64,000 nucleotides of DNA from Gracilariopsis chorda (taxonomy: Eukaryota > Rhodophyta > Florideophyceae > Gracilariales > Gracilariaceae). Shown here in pieces: positions 56,490 through 64,000 of the stretch (its first letter is position 1; each line of letters begins with the position of its first letter). Made by a program: the position numbers and the translations under genes. The stretch is taken from contig NBIV01000186.1 in the NCBI GenBank assembly GCA_003194525.1, positions 62,001 through 126,000 on the forward strand, written 5' to 3'. The notes below the pieces were generated by a model. That model saw only the letters and a list, made by a program, of their open reading frames with translations. It was not told the origin of the DNA and ran no database searches.

Positions 56490-58211
56490 ATGGGGTCCAA
56501 ACCTTCCACAACGCTACCAGTGCTACAGTTGTCCGTGCTATTGGCCCTCACGTCTCTCGCCCTAGCCGAGTCTTGTGAGAATGTCCCTCTCTCGTTCTCC
56601 ACCACCGTCGACCTGCTGGCCTCTAATGACCGGGTGGACGTCGGATCAGTAACCGTGACTCTGGAGAACGGAGATCTCAGTGCAACGTATACCGTCATTC
56701 CATCATGCACGCTGGTCGACGATATTCACGTCAACCTCATCTCTACATCAAGTGACTTGGGCATTTCCGAAATTCCTCGTCCGGGTCGTTTCCCATGCAA
56801 GAAGCCTGCGTCTGGATCATCGGAGTCCATTACATGTCCAATTTCGGCGTTTTCGATAGACGATTGCTGTGCTGATGACCTTCGACTCTTCTTGCATGCC
56901 GTTGTAGTTTGCGGCGGAGTCGAAGACACTGCATTTGGCGGAAGCTCTCTGTGTTCCACAGAGCGTTGGTGCAACTTCGAAGACGTTGCAGTGGACATCA
57001 GCTGTGACGTCTGCAACGAGTGCTCTACCTCTGACGCTGCCTGCGTGCCGGTCATGGACGGCCTACAGCCGACAGAATGCAGCACCAAAAGCTGTTCGGG
57101 CAACCAACCGACCTCTCAAAGCTGCCAAAACGGACAGTGTGTCACAGCTACTGCGGCACCATGTCCCTTGTGCAAGGAGTGCAACAGTGGAGATTGTGTA
57201 AACGTCATGGGCGGATCTACGCCTACAGGATGTGATGAGAAAGGGTGTACTGACAACAGTCCATTCGAGAAGAGCTGCATGAACGGAGAATGTGCAACTG
57301 TCACTTCTACCCCTTGTCCGGTTTGCAACGAATGCAACAGTGGCGCCTGTTCAGCTGTGACGGATGGATCTATGCCTACAGGATGTGATGAGAAAGGGTG
57401 TACTGACAACAGTCCATTCGAGAAGAGCTGCATGAACGGAGAATGTGCAACTGTCACTTCTACCCCTTGTCCGGTTTGCAACGAATGCAGCACTGGTGCC
57501 TGTTCAGCTGTGACGGATGGATCTAAGCCCACTGGTTGTGATAGCATGGAATGTTTCAATGCGGTAACACCGGGTGAATACGAATGCGTCGGTGGAGAGT
57601 GCAAGTTGAAGGCACTGACGCCATGTGACGAATGCGACCTGTGCGATGACCAAAGTGTTAAATGTGTATTTAACACAACTAGTTCAATGGGAGAAGTGTG
57701 CAGCACATGTGGAGAAATTTGCACGCCGCAGGAAGACGGAACTGGTGCTTGTGTAGACAGATGCAGTGGGCAAGAATGCACGTTTGGTATCATTGACGAA
57801 GAAGATGTGTGCGGAGAAGGGTGCCAAGATGACAGCGACTGCACTGCTGATGAAGATTGCATCGAAGGCGTGTGTGTAGACTCATCTATATGCACGGCGT
57901 CCAAAAGGGCCCTGTGTGATACCGTGTTCCAGGATTTGAGCGGTACGAGTAGCAACAGCGGAAAATGTTGTCCAGCTACAGCTGCTTGTGTGAAGAATGT
58001 GTTGAACTTGGATGAGAACTCCGTATGCAGTACGGAGTGCGGTGCGCAATGCAGTGCGACTGCAAATGCAGGTTCCACAAACGTTAGAGAAATTTATTGT
58101 GTGTTTGGTGACGAAACATCAACAGAGCTGACCGCTGCCGATCTTCCGAAATGTGCAGACTTGGCCGAAAGTATTCCGAACGATTGCTCAGAACTGAATG
58201 TCTGTGACTAG
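56490..58211 (+). CDS. Secreted cysteine-rich repeat protein, 573 residues, intact copy (unit B)
   Basis: ATG at 56490, TAG at 58209-58211, no introns needed. Residues 1-26 or 28 form a signal peptide. Residues about 29-190 are a mostly Cys-poor domain with Thr/Ser-rich beta-like sequence (TVDLLASNDRVDVGSVTVTL). From about 190 on, Cys-rich units follow with the pattern CPxCxECxxGxC (CPVCNECNSGACSAVTDGS), including two nearly identical 51-residue units (about 245-295 and 296-346) and a diverged one. The C-terminal part has other Cys spacings (DDSDCTADEDCIEGVCVDS) and ends NVCD. There is no transmembrane segment after the signal peptide and no GPI-like tail. It is probably a disulfide-bonded extracellular or wall protein. 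I do not recognise the family. It is the best-supported host gene in the window. Confidence 0.9.
   Translation: MGSKPSTTLPVLQLSVLLALTSLALAESCENVPLSFSTTVDLLASNDRVDVGSVTVTLENGDLSATYTVIPSCTLVDDIHVNLISTSSDLGISEIPRPGRFPCKKPASGSSESITCPISAFSIDDCCADDLRLFLHAVVVCGGVEDTAFGGSSLCSTERWCNFEDVAVDISCDVCNECSTSDAACVPVMDGLQPTECSTKSCSGNQPTSQSCQNGQCVTATAAPCPLCKECNSGDCVNVMGGSTPTGCDEKGCTDNSPFEKSCMNGECATVTSTPCPVCNECNSGACSAVTDGSMPTGCDEKGCTDNSPFEKSCMNGECATVTSTPCPVCNECSTGACSAVTDGSKPTGCDSMECFNAVTPGEYECVGGECKLKALTPCDECDLCDDQSVKCVFNTTSSMGEVCSTCGEICTPQEDGTGACVDRCSGQECTFGIIDEEDVCGEGCQDDSDCTADEDCIEGVCVDSSICTASKRALCDTVFQDLSGTSSNSGKCCPATAACVKNVLNLDENSVCSTECGAQCSATANAGSTNVREIYCVFGDETSTELTAADLPKCADLAESIPNDCSELNVCD
57222..57527 (+). 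repeat. Two tandem 153-bp repeats in the cysteine-rich gene (unit B)
   Basis: Duplicate of 41127-41432; the two units differ at 4 of 153 positions in both copies. Confidence 0.9.
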
Positions 58212-58673
58212 CGCCGCCTGTGAAGTTGAGACCTGTTAAATAACTCGGAATCCACGGTAGTGACTTTATTCGACAAGCTGTTTGTTAATGCGGGCGGTTG
58301 ACGTGAACAGTCATCTTTCTGGTAAAACTTGCGTACTAGCTGTGCGTTGGGAGAGTCAACTTGTTCGATACAGATAGGAATTTTCGCTTCTCTCTTTTCA
58401 AATGCCTCGTAACAGCCAAGCCGAGGTGATCTGGACTGAAAACGCTGCTAAAAGTTCTTATAGCTACAATGGTAGATATAAGAGGGGGCCAATAGTGTTG
58501 CAACAAAAAGCTTATAAAACAAGATCATGTTTTTTATATATTCTTACAACAGAAAGACGTGTGGAGAAACATATCATTTAAAGGAGGGAATCAACGTTTA
58601 ATCGTTACTGTTGTAGTCATCAGCGCAAAACCACTTGGCAGCCTGACAACCAATAGAAAACGGCTGTTGACCA
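58212..58673. other. 3' flank of the cysteine-rich gene (unit B)
   Basis: Duplicate of 42118-42579; noncoding as far as I can see. Confidence 0.35.
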
Positions 58674-59039
58674 ATGGCAGCCAGATCTTGTGGTTACTAT
58701 CGTAGCCGTAAGCGATCCGTGTCAACAGGGAACGCAGCAGCTAATTTATTTGAGACTTTGGGGCGGCAAACATCGTGGTGCAGGTCCTTCATTCTCCTGG
58801 ACGCGCATTCTGACCTTTTCTTCCAAATTCGTGATCAGCAAGGTCCTCAACACAAGACGATTGCCGCCCTCTTTTTCAAAGCCGTCATTCAAAACCCACC
58901 ATTCTGTCCCAGGAGCAGCATGAGGTGCTTCATTATGCTGTCGGTAGCTGGTTATGCCTCGCTACCAGATGATCAGACTGTATACTCTGTCCTCACCCTG
59001 AGCTCAAACCATGTAAAGATCTTACCACAGCAAAGTTGA
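58674..59039 (+). CDS. Hypothetical 121-residue ORF within a dispersed repeat (unit B)
   Basis: ATG at 58674, TGA at 59037-59039. The last 51 codons align without gaps with 18550-18705, ending at the same TGA (shared VYS and NH.K.L..QS positions). A third, stop-filled copy is at 18245-18390. No domain is recognised. The alignment of codons and stop could mean an old coding element, but the more damaged copy shows the family also exists as noncoding repeats. In unit A an extra T breaks the frame. Confidence 0.3.
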   Translation: MAARSCGYYRSRKRSVSTGNAAANLFETLGRQTSWCRSFILLDAHSDLFFQIRDQQGPQHKTIAALFFKAVIQNPPFCPRSSMRCFIMLSVAGYASLPDDQTVYSVLTLSSNHVKILPQQS

Positions 59040-59189
59040 AAGTTGAACAATGAACAGTAGTCAACCACATAAAAGTTTGCAACAGAAAATGATACTAATA
59101 TATGCACGAACGATGAAAATAACAACTTTGAAGTTCTGGCTGCCACTATTGTTTACATAAATCTTACTGCCATAATACCTCTCTATTCT

Positions 59190-59698
59190 CTAACTAAGTT
59201 GTGCAATATTCGCAACCGCGTAAAAACAAACATTGAATCGTACGACATGTCTAAACTTTTGGTCCAATACCAAAAACTGTTTTAGGCGGCTGTTGACATT
59301 TTCATGCTTTGCTCTTATCTTAGAATGCTTGTGCCGTAGACTGTCTGAAAGAGGATTCTTTAATATACTTCTGGTCTGCCTACCCGTCATCAGTGATATC
59401 TTTTTCGTTTTGAAGCAAACAGTTCTTCATTTCACTTCGGAATGTATTGAGAACTAGATTGGCACAACACGGAAAGCCCCCATTTAGCCAAGCAATGCAC
59501 CAGCTTCCGACCGATATACCTAGTTGGTAACGAATTCCAGCTGACTTAAATATATGTGAGTAACATATGCTACGAAACGGAGATGGCTCTAGGATAGGAC
59601 GGTCAGTACCATCCACAGATATGTCGCAGTTCAAAAACGGAACTTCATGCTGACGGCTCTTCCAACTAAGCAGCATATTGGTAGCATAGACGTTGGCG
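59190..59698 (-). pseudogene. PIF/Harbinger-type DDE transposase relic (unit B)
   Basis: Duplicate of 43097-43605: SVDGTD, RYQLGISV, GGFPC and DITDDG in the first frame (59676-59380), then KHENVNSRLKQF and CFYAVANIAQL in the second (59390-59190). The frameshift between the second Asp and the Glu is present in both units, so it is not one of the inter-unit indels. Confidence 0.75.
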
Positions 59699-59990
59699 CA
59701 GGTATTTTGAGAACGTTTGCTTACAGTATATAGCTCGGAGGTTTAACGGACAAGCTTTTGTGACCACCTTCGCAACATGTTCCCATTTACATTCGTAAGA
59801 CTTAAATTAACATGTTTTGACTCTATTGAAGTAATAAAAACCTCCATTGCAAGGGCTTGAGCTTTCCACCTTCTGAAAGGCGTGGAAAGGGGAGTTTCAA
59901 GACAGTAGCTACCGTATATGATTGAGAACCTTTAAAATAGACCGGCATCTCCGCTGCTGAATACCGTTCCAAATGGAACGAACGCGACAT

Positions 59991-60225
59991 TATATAAAGT
60001 TCCTGATCAAGGCGTAATTGCTTTATTCTTCAGAGTCCCCTGCTCGCCCGCTACCCTCTCTGGCCCTGGTCGGGCGCGAGCAGGGTTCTTGTAGTGCCGT
60101 GTCCTTCGAACAGAAGCCTCTCGGCAGATTAATTATCCAGCTATCCTCTCCCAGAGTTCGTACTACTAGTTGCACTAACGCTACTCATTGAACAAAACTC
60201 CTCACAGAGGTATGTGCACAAAAGG
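59991..60225. other. Unique sequence after the duplication, with hairpin
   Basis: It starts TATATAAAG immediately after unit B. It contains an inverted repeat at 60038-60085 (CCCTGCTCGCCCG...CGGGCGCGAGCAGGG), nearly perfect, with a 20-base loop. No gene recognised. Confidence 0.5.
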
Positions 60226-60531
60226 CTAACAGGGAGCCGCAACGTCGAGTTTGTGACCAAATGCGTGGCGTTTTTCAGTGGAAAGTACGGTAGCGAATGC
60301 ACGAACCGTGTTGATAAAACTTAAGGGCAACAATTGGATTACACGCAACTCTGCAAGCGTCGCCGTGTCCATTTGCATTCCATCGACATAGTATTTGAAC
60401 GCTGCAGTCACAAAATGTACTTCCTGCATCTGGTTATAGGCATGGTTATTGCTTTGGCTATTGCGAAAGCCGTACTGTTGTGAAAACACGTACAAGTCCG
60501 ACGCTGACAAAGAAGGAATGATGTACAACAT
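60226..60531 (-). CDS. Hypothetical protein, 101 residues
   Basis: ATG at 60531 reading down to 60226. The sequence has ordinary composition (LYIIPSLSASDLYVFSQQYG) but no motif I know, no signal peptide and no membrane segment. It starts about 50 bp from the TATA box listed at 60584, which faces the other way. It may be chance. Confidence 0.25.
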   Translation of the reverse strand: MLYIIPSLSASDLYVFSQQYGFRNSQSNNHAYNQMQEVHFVTAAFKYYVDGMQMDTATLAELRVIQLLPLSFINTVRAFATVLSTEKRHAFGHKLDVAAPC

Positions 60532-60583
60532 GACACGTCCGCCGCTGACAGACTTTAGTAACCCAAGGGTCGCGTAGTATCCC

Positions 60584-60590
60584 TATATAA
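60584..60590 (+). promoter_or_regulatory. Possible TATA box for the Ulp1-like gene
   Basis: TATATAA in CCCTATATAAGTG. The next long plus-strand frame starts at 61088, about 500 bp away, so this promoter would need a long leader or a 5' UTR intron. A GTAAGT donor-like site at 60902 would allow the latter. Confidence 0.35.
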
Positions 60591-61087
60591 GTGAAGCCTC
60601 ATCCCCCAGGAGACCGAGAAAGACTCCCGGCAGATTCCTGTGCCGAATACCGTTGCTTGTGAGAGAGGGGAAAGGGCTAAACTACACGACGTAGATAGTG
60701 TAGGCGAGTCAGCGCGCATTTGCACCAAGAAAAAGAGAGAGTCAGCGGGCACGTGCCACGGCGAGCTGCACAAGTGCCCGTGCCACTTCAGATCTTACTG
60801 TAGCCAATAATACGCCCCTATTTTGGATTTCAACCAGTAGGTCCGCAGAGTCAGAGCATTCCCTCTATCTCTGCTCTCTCCGGCCGCCAAGTCAGCACAA
60901 CGTAAGTGAGATGTAGATGCAGTCGAGGTTACCGCGCGGCGTCGTCAAAATGTGTGGGAATGACAGATACGTCAGGTACTACGTCCTCCTTCACATCTTC
61001 GACGACCCTTTCAAAGACTGCTGACTCTCTCTACGTCCCAATCTCCTTCCCGGACCGCTCTCGTGTAATGTTGTATTGCTTTGAGCA

Positions 61088-64000
61088 ATGGAGCAAAACA
61101 AAGCGTCTGACTACGTAGATATTCTCCCAGAACATGAACTTTATGAAAACTTTACGTCGGTTTGGGAGAATCTTGAAACGCGTACGCAAATGCGCATCAG
61201 TGATGGCTCTGCGAGTTCCGAAGTCCTTTTTCCGGTTTTGAAGGACCATGTAGCCAGAATCTTGATCGCAGAAGGCAAAGAAACATCAACGGTTTCTTTG
61301 GTACACAGTTCAAAACCTGACTCGGAAATGTGTAGCGATTTGATCTCAACAGCTGTTTTGAACATGTTACCTTCTGTTGGTGTGCCTTTTGCCTCATGTT
61401 CTATTGGAGTGATGCTGACAAGGCTATCGAAGTCATTCAAGGGAAAGAAGGGGAACATACCGAAGAGGATTTGGAAGTGTTCAAGAAGTGGTTTACCTTT
61501 AACGGTAATGGTGATACAGAGATAAACACGGTTTTAGTCCCATTGAACATGTCTAACAGCCATTGGGGTGTTTTTGGTAGGGAAGAAAATTGTCAATGCG
61601 GCGCGAGGAACGCAACGATGGACGGTTTGGTTTGGAGACAGTCTTGGAATGTCTGTTGATCGAAGGATTATGGAAATGTTCTCTTTCTTGTTTCCCTTTT
61701 GCCTCACAGGAGATGAAGCGCTACGTGCGGTGATATCGGAGCAGAACTACATGCTACAGGTAAAAGGGTTTAAGCGACAAAAGGACTCGCACAGATGTGG
61801 TTGCTATGTTGTTTCCCTTTTCAACATGTTCAGTGCGGACCACGGCTGTATCCCGAAGCAAACCTACGCCTCTGGGTACAGCCGAGCATTGACTGAGAGG
61901 ATTCGATGGATGTCCATTAGAATCCGGATTCTACACATACTCATGGCGAAGGAGTTCTTTCAAACCGACATGGTTACTGAAACAATGGTCGTACGGCTAC
62001 GGTCAGAGCATCGTTTAGAACTCCTTCGCATGAGGAAGGAAGGTAAACAACGGCAGCGTACGAAGCGAAGCGTGGAGCGGAGCATTGGGATGCAGACTGG
62101 AAAGGAAGAAGCTAGAAAGGAAGAGAGACCGGATTTGAATACAGTTCTGAGAGAACGAGAAGCAGGAGAAGTAAAGGTCGTGGATGTTTTCAACAACCCT
62201 TGTAGAGAGACAAATCTTCAGCCAATGCCGTTGGGTACGCGTGACTCTCAGGCGCGCGCTGTACGGAAAAGCCAGCGAACAAAGCGTGTTCATGAGCTGA
62301 ACCAAAGTTCTGTTCAGAGCAGTGGGATGTGTCTACCCCTGAAGATTCGCATGAAGCGACGAGTGCAGTTTTCTGATTCTGCTCCAGTTGTAGCGGAAAT
62401 TGTGAACACATTGTTTGAGATATGTGTATCACAGTGCTCCGAGATGGTGCACAAAGCGCTAGGTGAGAAAACTGGAAGAAGTTCTGAAGTAAGTGGAGTA
62501 TCAGGTGTAGAACAGGAGCAGAAAATGATTCAGAATGGAGAAGGTAGTGAAGTAGACATGGAAATTGACGGACATTCACCAGCAAAGACGATCAGTCGGA
62601 CACAGGCACAGGTAGAAGTTGAAGCTGAAGAAGGAGCGAAGGATACCGCGGCGCCTTCCGAGCTGAACGCAGAAACTGAAAAACATATTGAAGAGAAGAA
62701 GCAGGCTTCTGAGAATGGTGGTCAAGCTCAAGAGCTCAATGAAGAGCTGGCAGCCTGTTCTGACGCTCAGATACAGGAGAAGCCGCACATGGAGCTACCA
62801 TCAATGACTATGTGTGAAGGACGCACTACGAAGACCGGGTCATGCACTGAGGATCAGGCAGACGTCCAAGAGACATTTGAAAACAATGGAAGGCGTTTAT
62901 GGGTTGATGTGAAACTTGAGGACGGTGGTGAATGTAAGACAGAACTTGCGATGTCAAGCGAGAGGCTTGTCTCAGCTCTGAAAGGTTTAAAGGAGGTCTT
63001 TGACCTCCCTGCACTGGTTGCCTACATCGCTAAGAACTTTGGCTACCTTTATGGTGTACAATACTTCTCAGTGTTGCAGACGAGGAAGTCGAGGTCGTCT
63101 GCGCTGCTCACCGGAAAATTGCGGTGTCTGCGGCACAAGTCGCAGTGCCGCTCCAACATTCGAGCAAAGTTCTATCCCATGGAGAGATGTTGGGTAATTG
63201 AACAGGACCTGATACACACGCACACCCCCCAACAACTTCCATGCCCCGATGATGTTGTAAGAAGGAGGTTTGAGGGCATTCGCTCCTCTTTAGCCTCCCG
63301 TCTACAAGAATGGGAAGAGCACATACGGAAAAATGGAGAATATGTACGTCTGTCATGCATATTTCGAACCATACCCCCCTTCGAGGGAGCCGAGTTCTAC
63401 AACAGCTCATCATGCTACCTCCTAGAGCATTCACATGGTCCTTTGTCTCAAAGCAATGCAGAAACAGGAAGCGAAGACGATATGGCGTATGGCGATAGCA
63501 GTGGGGCTGAGGACTTTTATACCTTCTATTGCGTGTTGCATAGCACGAAATGCCCTGAGAGGGGAGGTGTTTTTGATGGCCGTGCTTCGCAAAGAGCAGT
63601 TCACGAACCCAAACCCGAGCTTTGGAAGCAACACTCCTCGGTTTCACAGGAAGGAGGTAGGCAGGTTTCCAATCTACCGAAGAGGCCGCAGCGAGGACCT
63701 ATCTCAGGGGAAGGCATCGGGAAAGGTGGCGTAAACGATGTAAAATGCTCGGATGTACTTCTGGATAATGCGTTTAACGTCGAGAGTGGCGTAAGAAGCG
63801 ATTTTGGCATTAGCTCTTTTGAAGCTGACCCCCCTGCTGCTTCTCCGAACTCCTCAACACAAACAGTGGACGCGAAATGCGAGCGTGCACGCCACAGCGC
63901 TGTGGGCGCCGAATTAGGCTCAAAAATGAGTGAGGAGAGTGAAACTCTCAACGCAAACGTTGCATATGCGCAGCAGGTTTCAGATGAGCAATCCGTTGAA
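61088..64000 (+). CDS. Ulp1/C48-type cysteine protease with long C-terminal extension (partial, two frameshifts)
   Basis: The ATG at 61088 opens a frame that continues, with two compensating one-base shifts, to the end of the window (over 970 codons). The first shift is near 61388, where a run of four T seems one base short; the second is at about 61570-61575, where a run of five T seems one too long. Across the joins the Ulp1 catalytic site is complete: His in NSHWGV (61561), Asp in WFGDSLG (61637), Gln in KRQKDSH and Cys in HRCGCYV (61796), with the usual Gln-to-Cys spacing of six. Ulp1-type proteases remove SUMO or similar modifiers; many also sit in transposons. The roughly 700 remaining residues are charged and mostly low-complexity (KEEARKEERPD, EVEVEAEEGAKD), with some ordered patches (GLKEVFDLPALVAYIAKNFG). 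No stop is reached. Whether it is a host gene or part of a transposon is open. Confidence 0.75.

Larger units (their letters stand above)
43899..59990 (+). repeat. 16.1-kb tandem duplication, unit B
   Basis: Head-to-tail copy of 27794-43897. At the junction GCGACAT (end of unit A) is followed by one extra G and then CGGGCAACG. The bases left of the unit in A read CCAT and the junction reads ACAT, so CAT microhomology plus one inserted base is possible. After 59990 the sequence is unique (TATATAAAG). It could be a real duplication or an assembly artefact. Confidence 0.95.

Noticed and set aside
57116-58078. 320-residue minus-strand open frame inside the cysteine-rich gene (also 41021-41983)
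   Set aside because: It lies exactly antisense to the repeat region; its His/Ser-rich repeats are the mirror of the Cys-rich repeats, and the plus strand has a signal peptide and TATA box.
61380-61640. Introns as the cause of frame changes in the Ulp1-like gene
   Set aside because: The reading passes from one frame to the next within a few bases at T runs, with no donor-acceptor pair and no missing domain sequence.

Overview
This is eukaryotic nuclear DNA made mostly of transposable elements and their remains, with very few host genes. I see no bacterial-style operons, no rRNA, no recognisable tRNA and no CRISPR array. The set of elements (chromodomain Ty3/gypsy elements, DIRS-like tyrosine-recombinase retroelements, a Helitron and PIF/Harbinger-type transposases), together with intron-poor reading frames and moderate GC, would suit a repeat-rich red alga or a stramenopile. 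The sequence alone does not settle the lineage.

Layout. 1-2469: relic of a Ty3/gypsy chromovirus, from RT thumb to chromodomain, followed by a polypurine tract and an LTR-like sequence. 2462-5119 (minus): decayed retroelement with a Gag-like coiled-coil ORF, an RT with a YVDD motif and an RNase H. 5129-12361: mostly unassigned, with a PIF/Harbinger-type N-terminal fragment (8.8-9.3 kb), a GC-rich island (9.66-10.26 kb) and one unknown minus-strand ORF (10.3-10.7 kb). 12362-16950: nearly complete DIRS-like element (ORF1, RT-RNase H, tyrosine recombinase). 19468-19860: second DIRS ORF1 relic. 20251-22560: Helitron helicase relic. 22801-23589 and 33501-33960: a diverged repeat family, one copy of which was split by the next element. 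23590-33500: full-length Ty3/gypsy chromovirus with two LTRs, a GTACG target duplication, PBS, gag, pol and PPT.

The main structural feature is a head-to-tail duplication of about 16.1 kb. Positions 27794-43897 (unit A) are repeated at 43899-59990 (unit B). Each unit carries the 3' part of the chromovirus, a DIRS relic, a gypsy integrase relic, several strong inverted repeats, one gene for a secreted cysteine-rich protein, a dispersed repeat and a minus-strand PIF/Harbinger transposase relic. The units differ almost only by single-base indels, many in homopolymers, which points to long-read consensus error, possibly on top of a false assembly duplication. These indels decide which copy of each gene looks intact: pol is open in A and broken in B, while the cysteine-rich gene is broken in A and intact in B.

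59991-64000: after the duplication there is a short unassigned stretch. It is followed by a large gene, running off the window, for a Ulp1/C48-type cysteine protease with a long charged C-terminal extension. Two single-T indels interrupt its frame, but the His, Asp, Gln and Cys of the catalytic site are all readable.

The most unusual signals are the very high density of short GC-rich hairpins along the whole intact chromovirus (LTRs and coding regions), the all-C-to-T-compatible stop codons in the DIRS element, and the secreted repeat protein.
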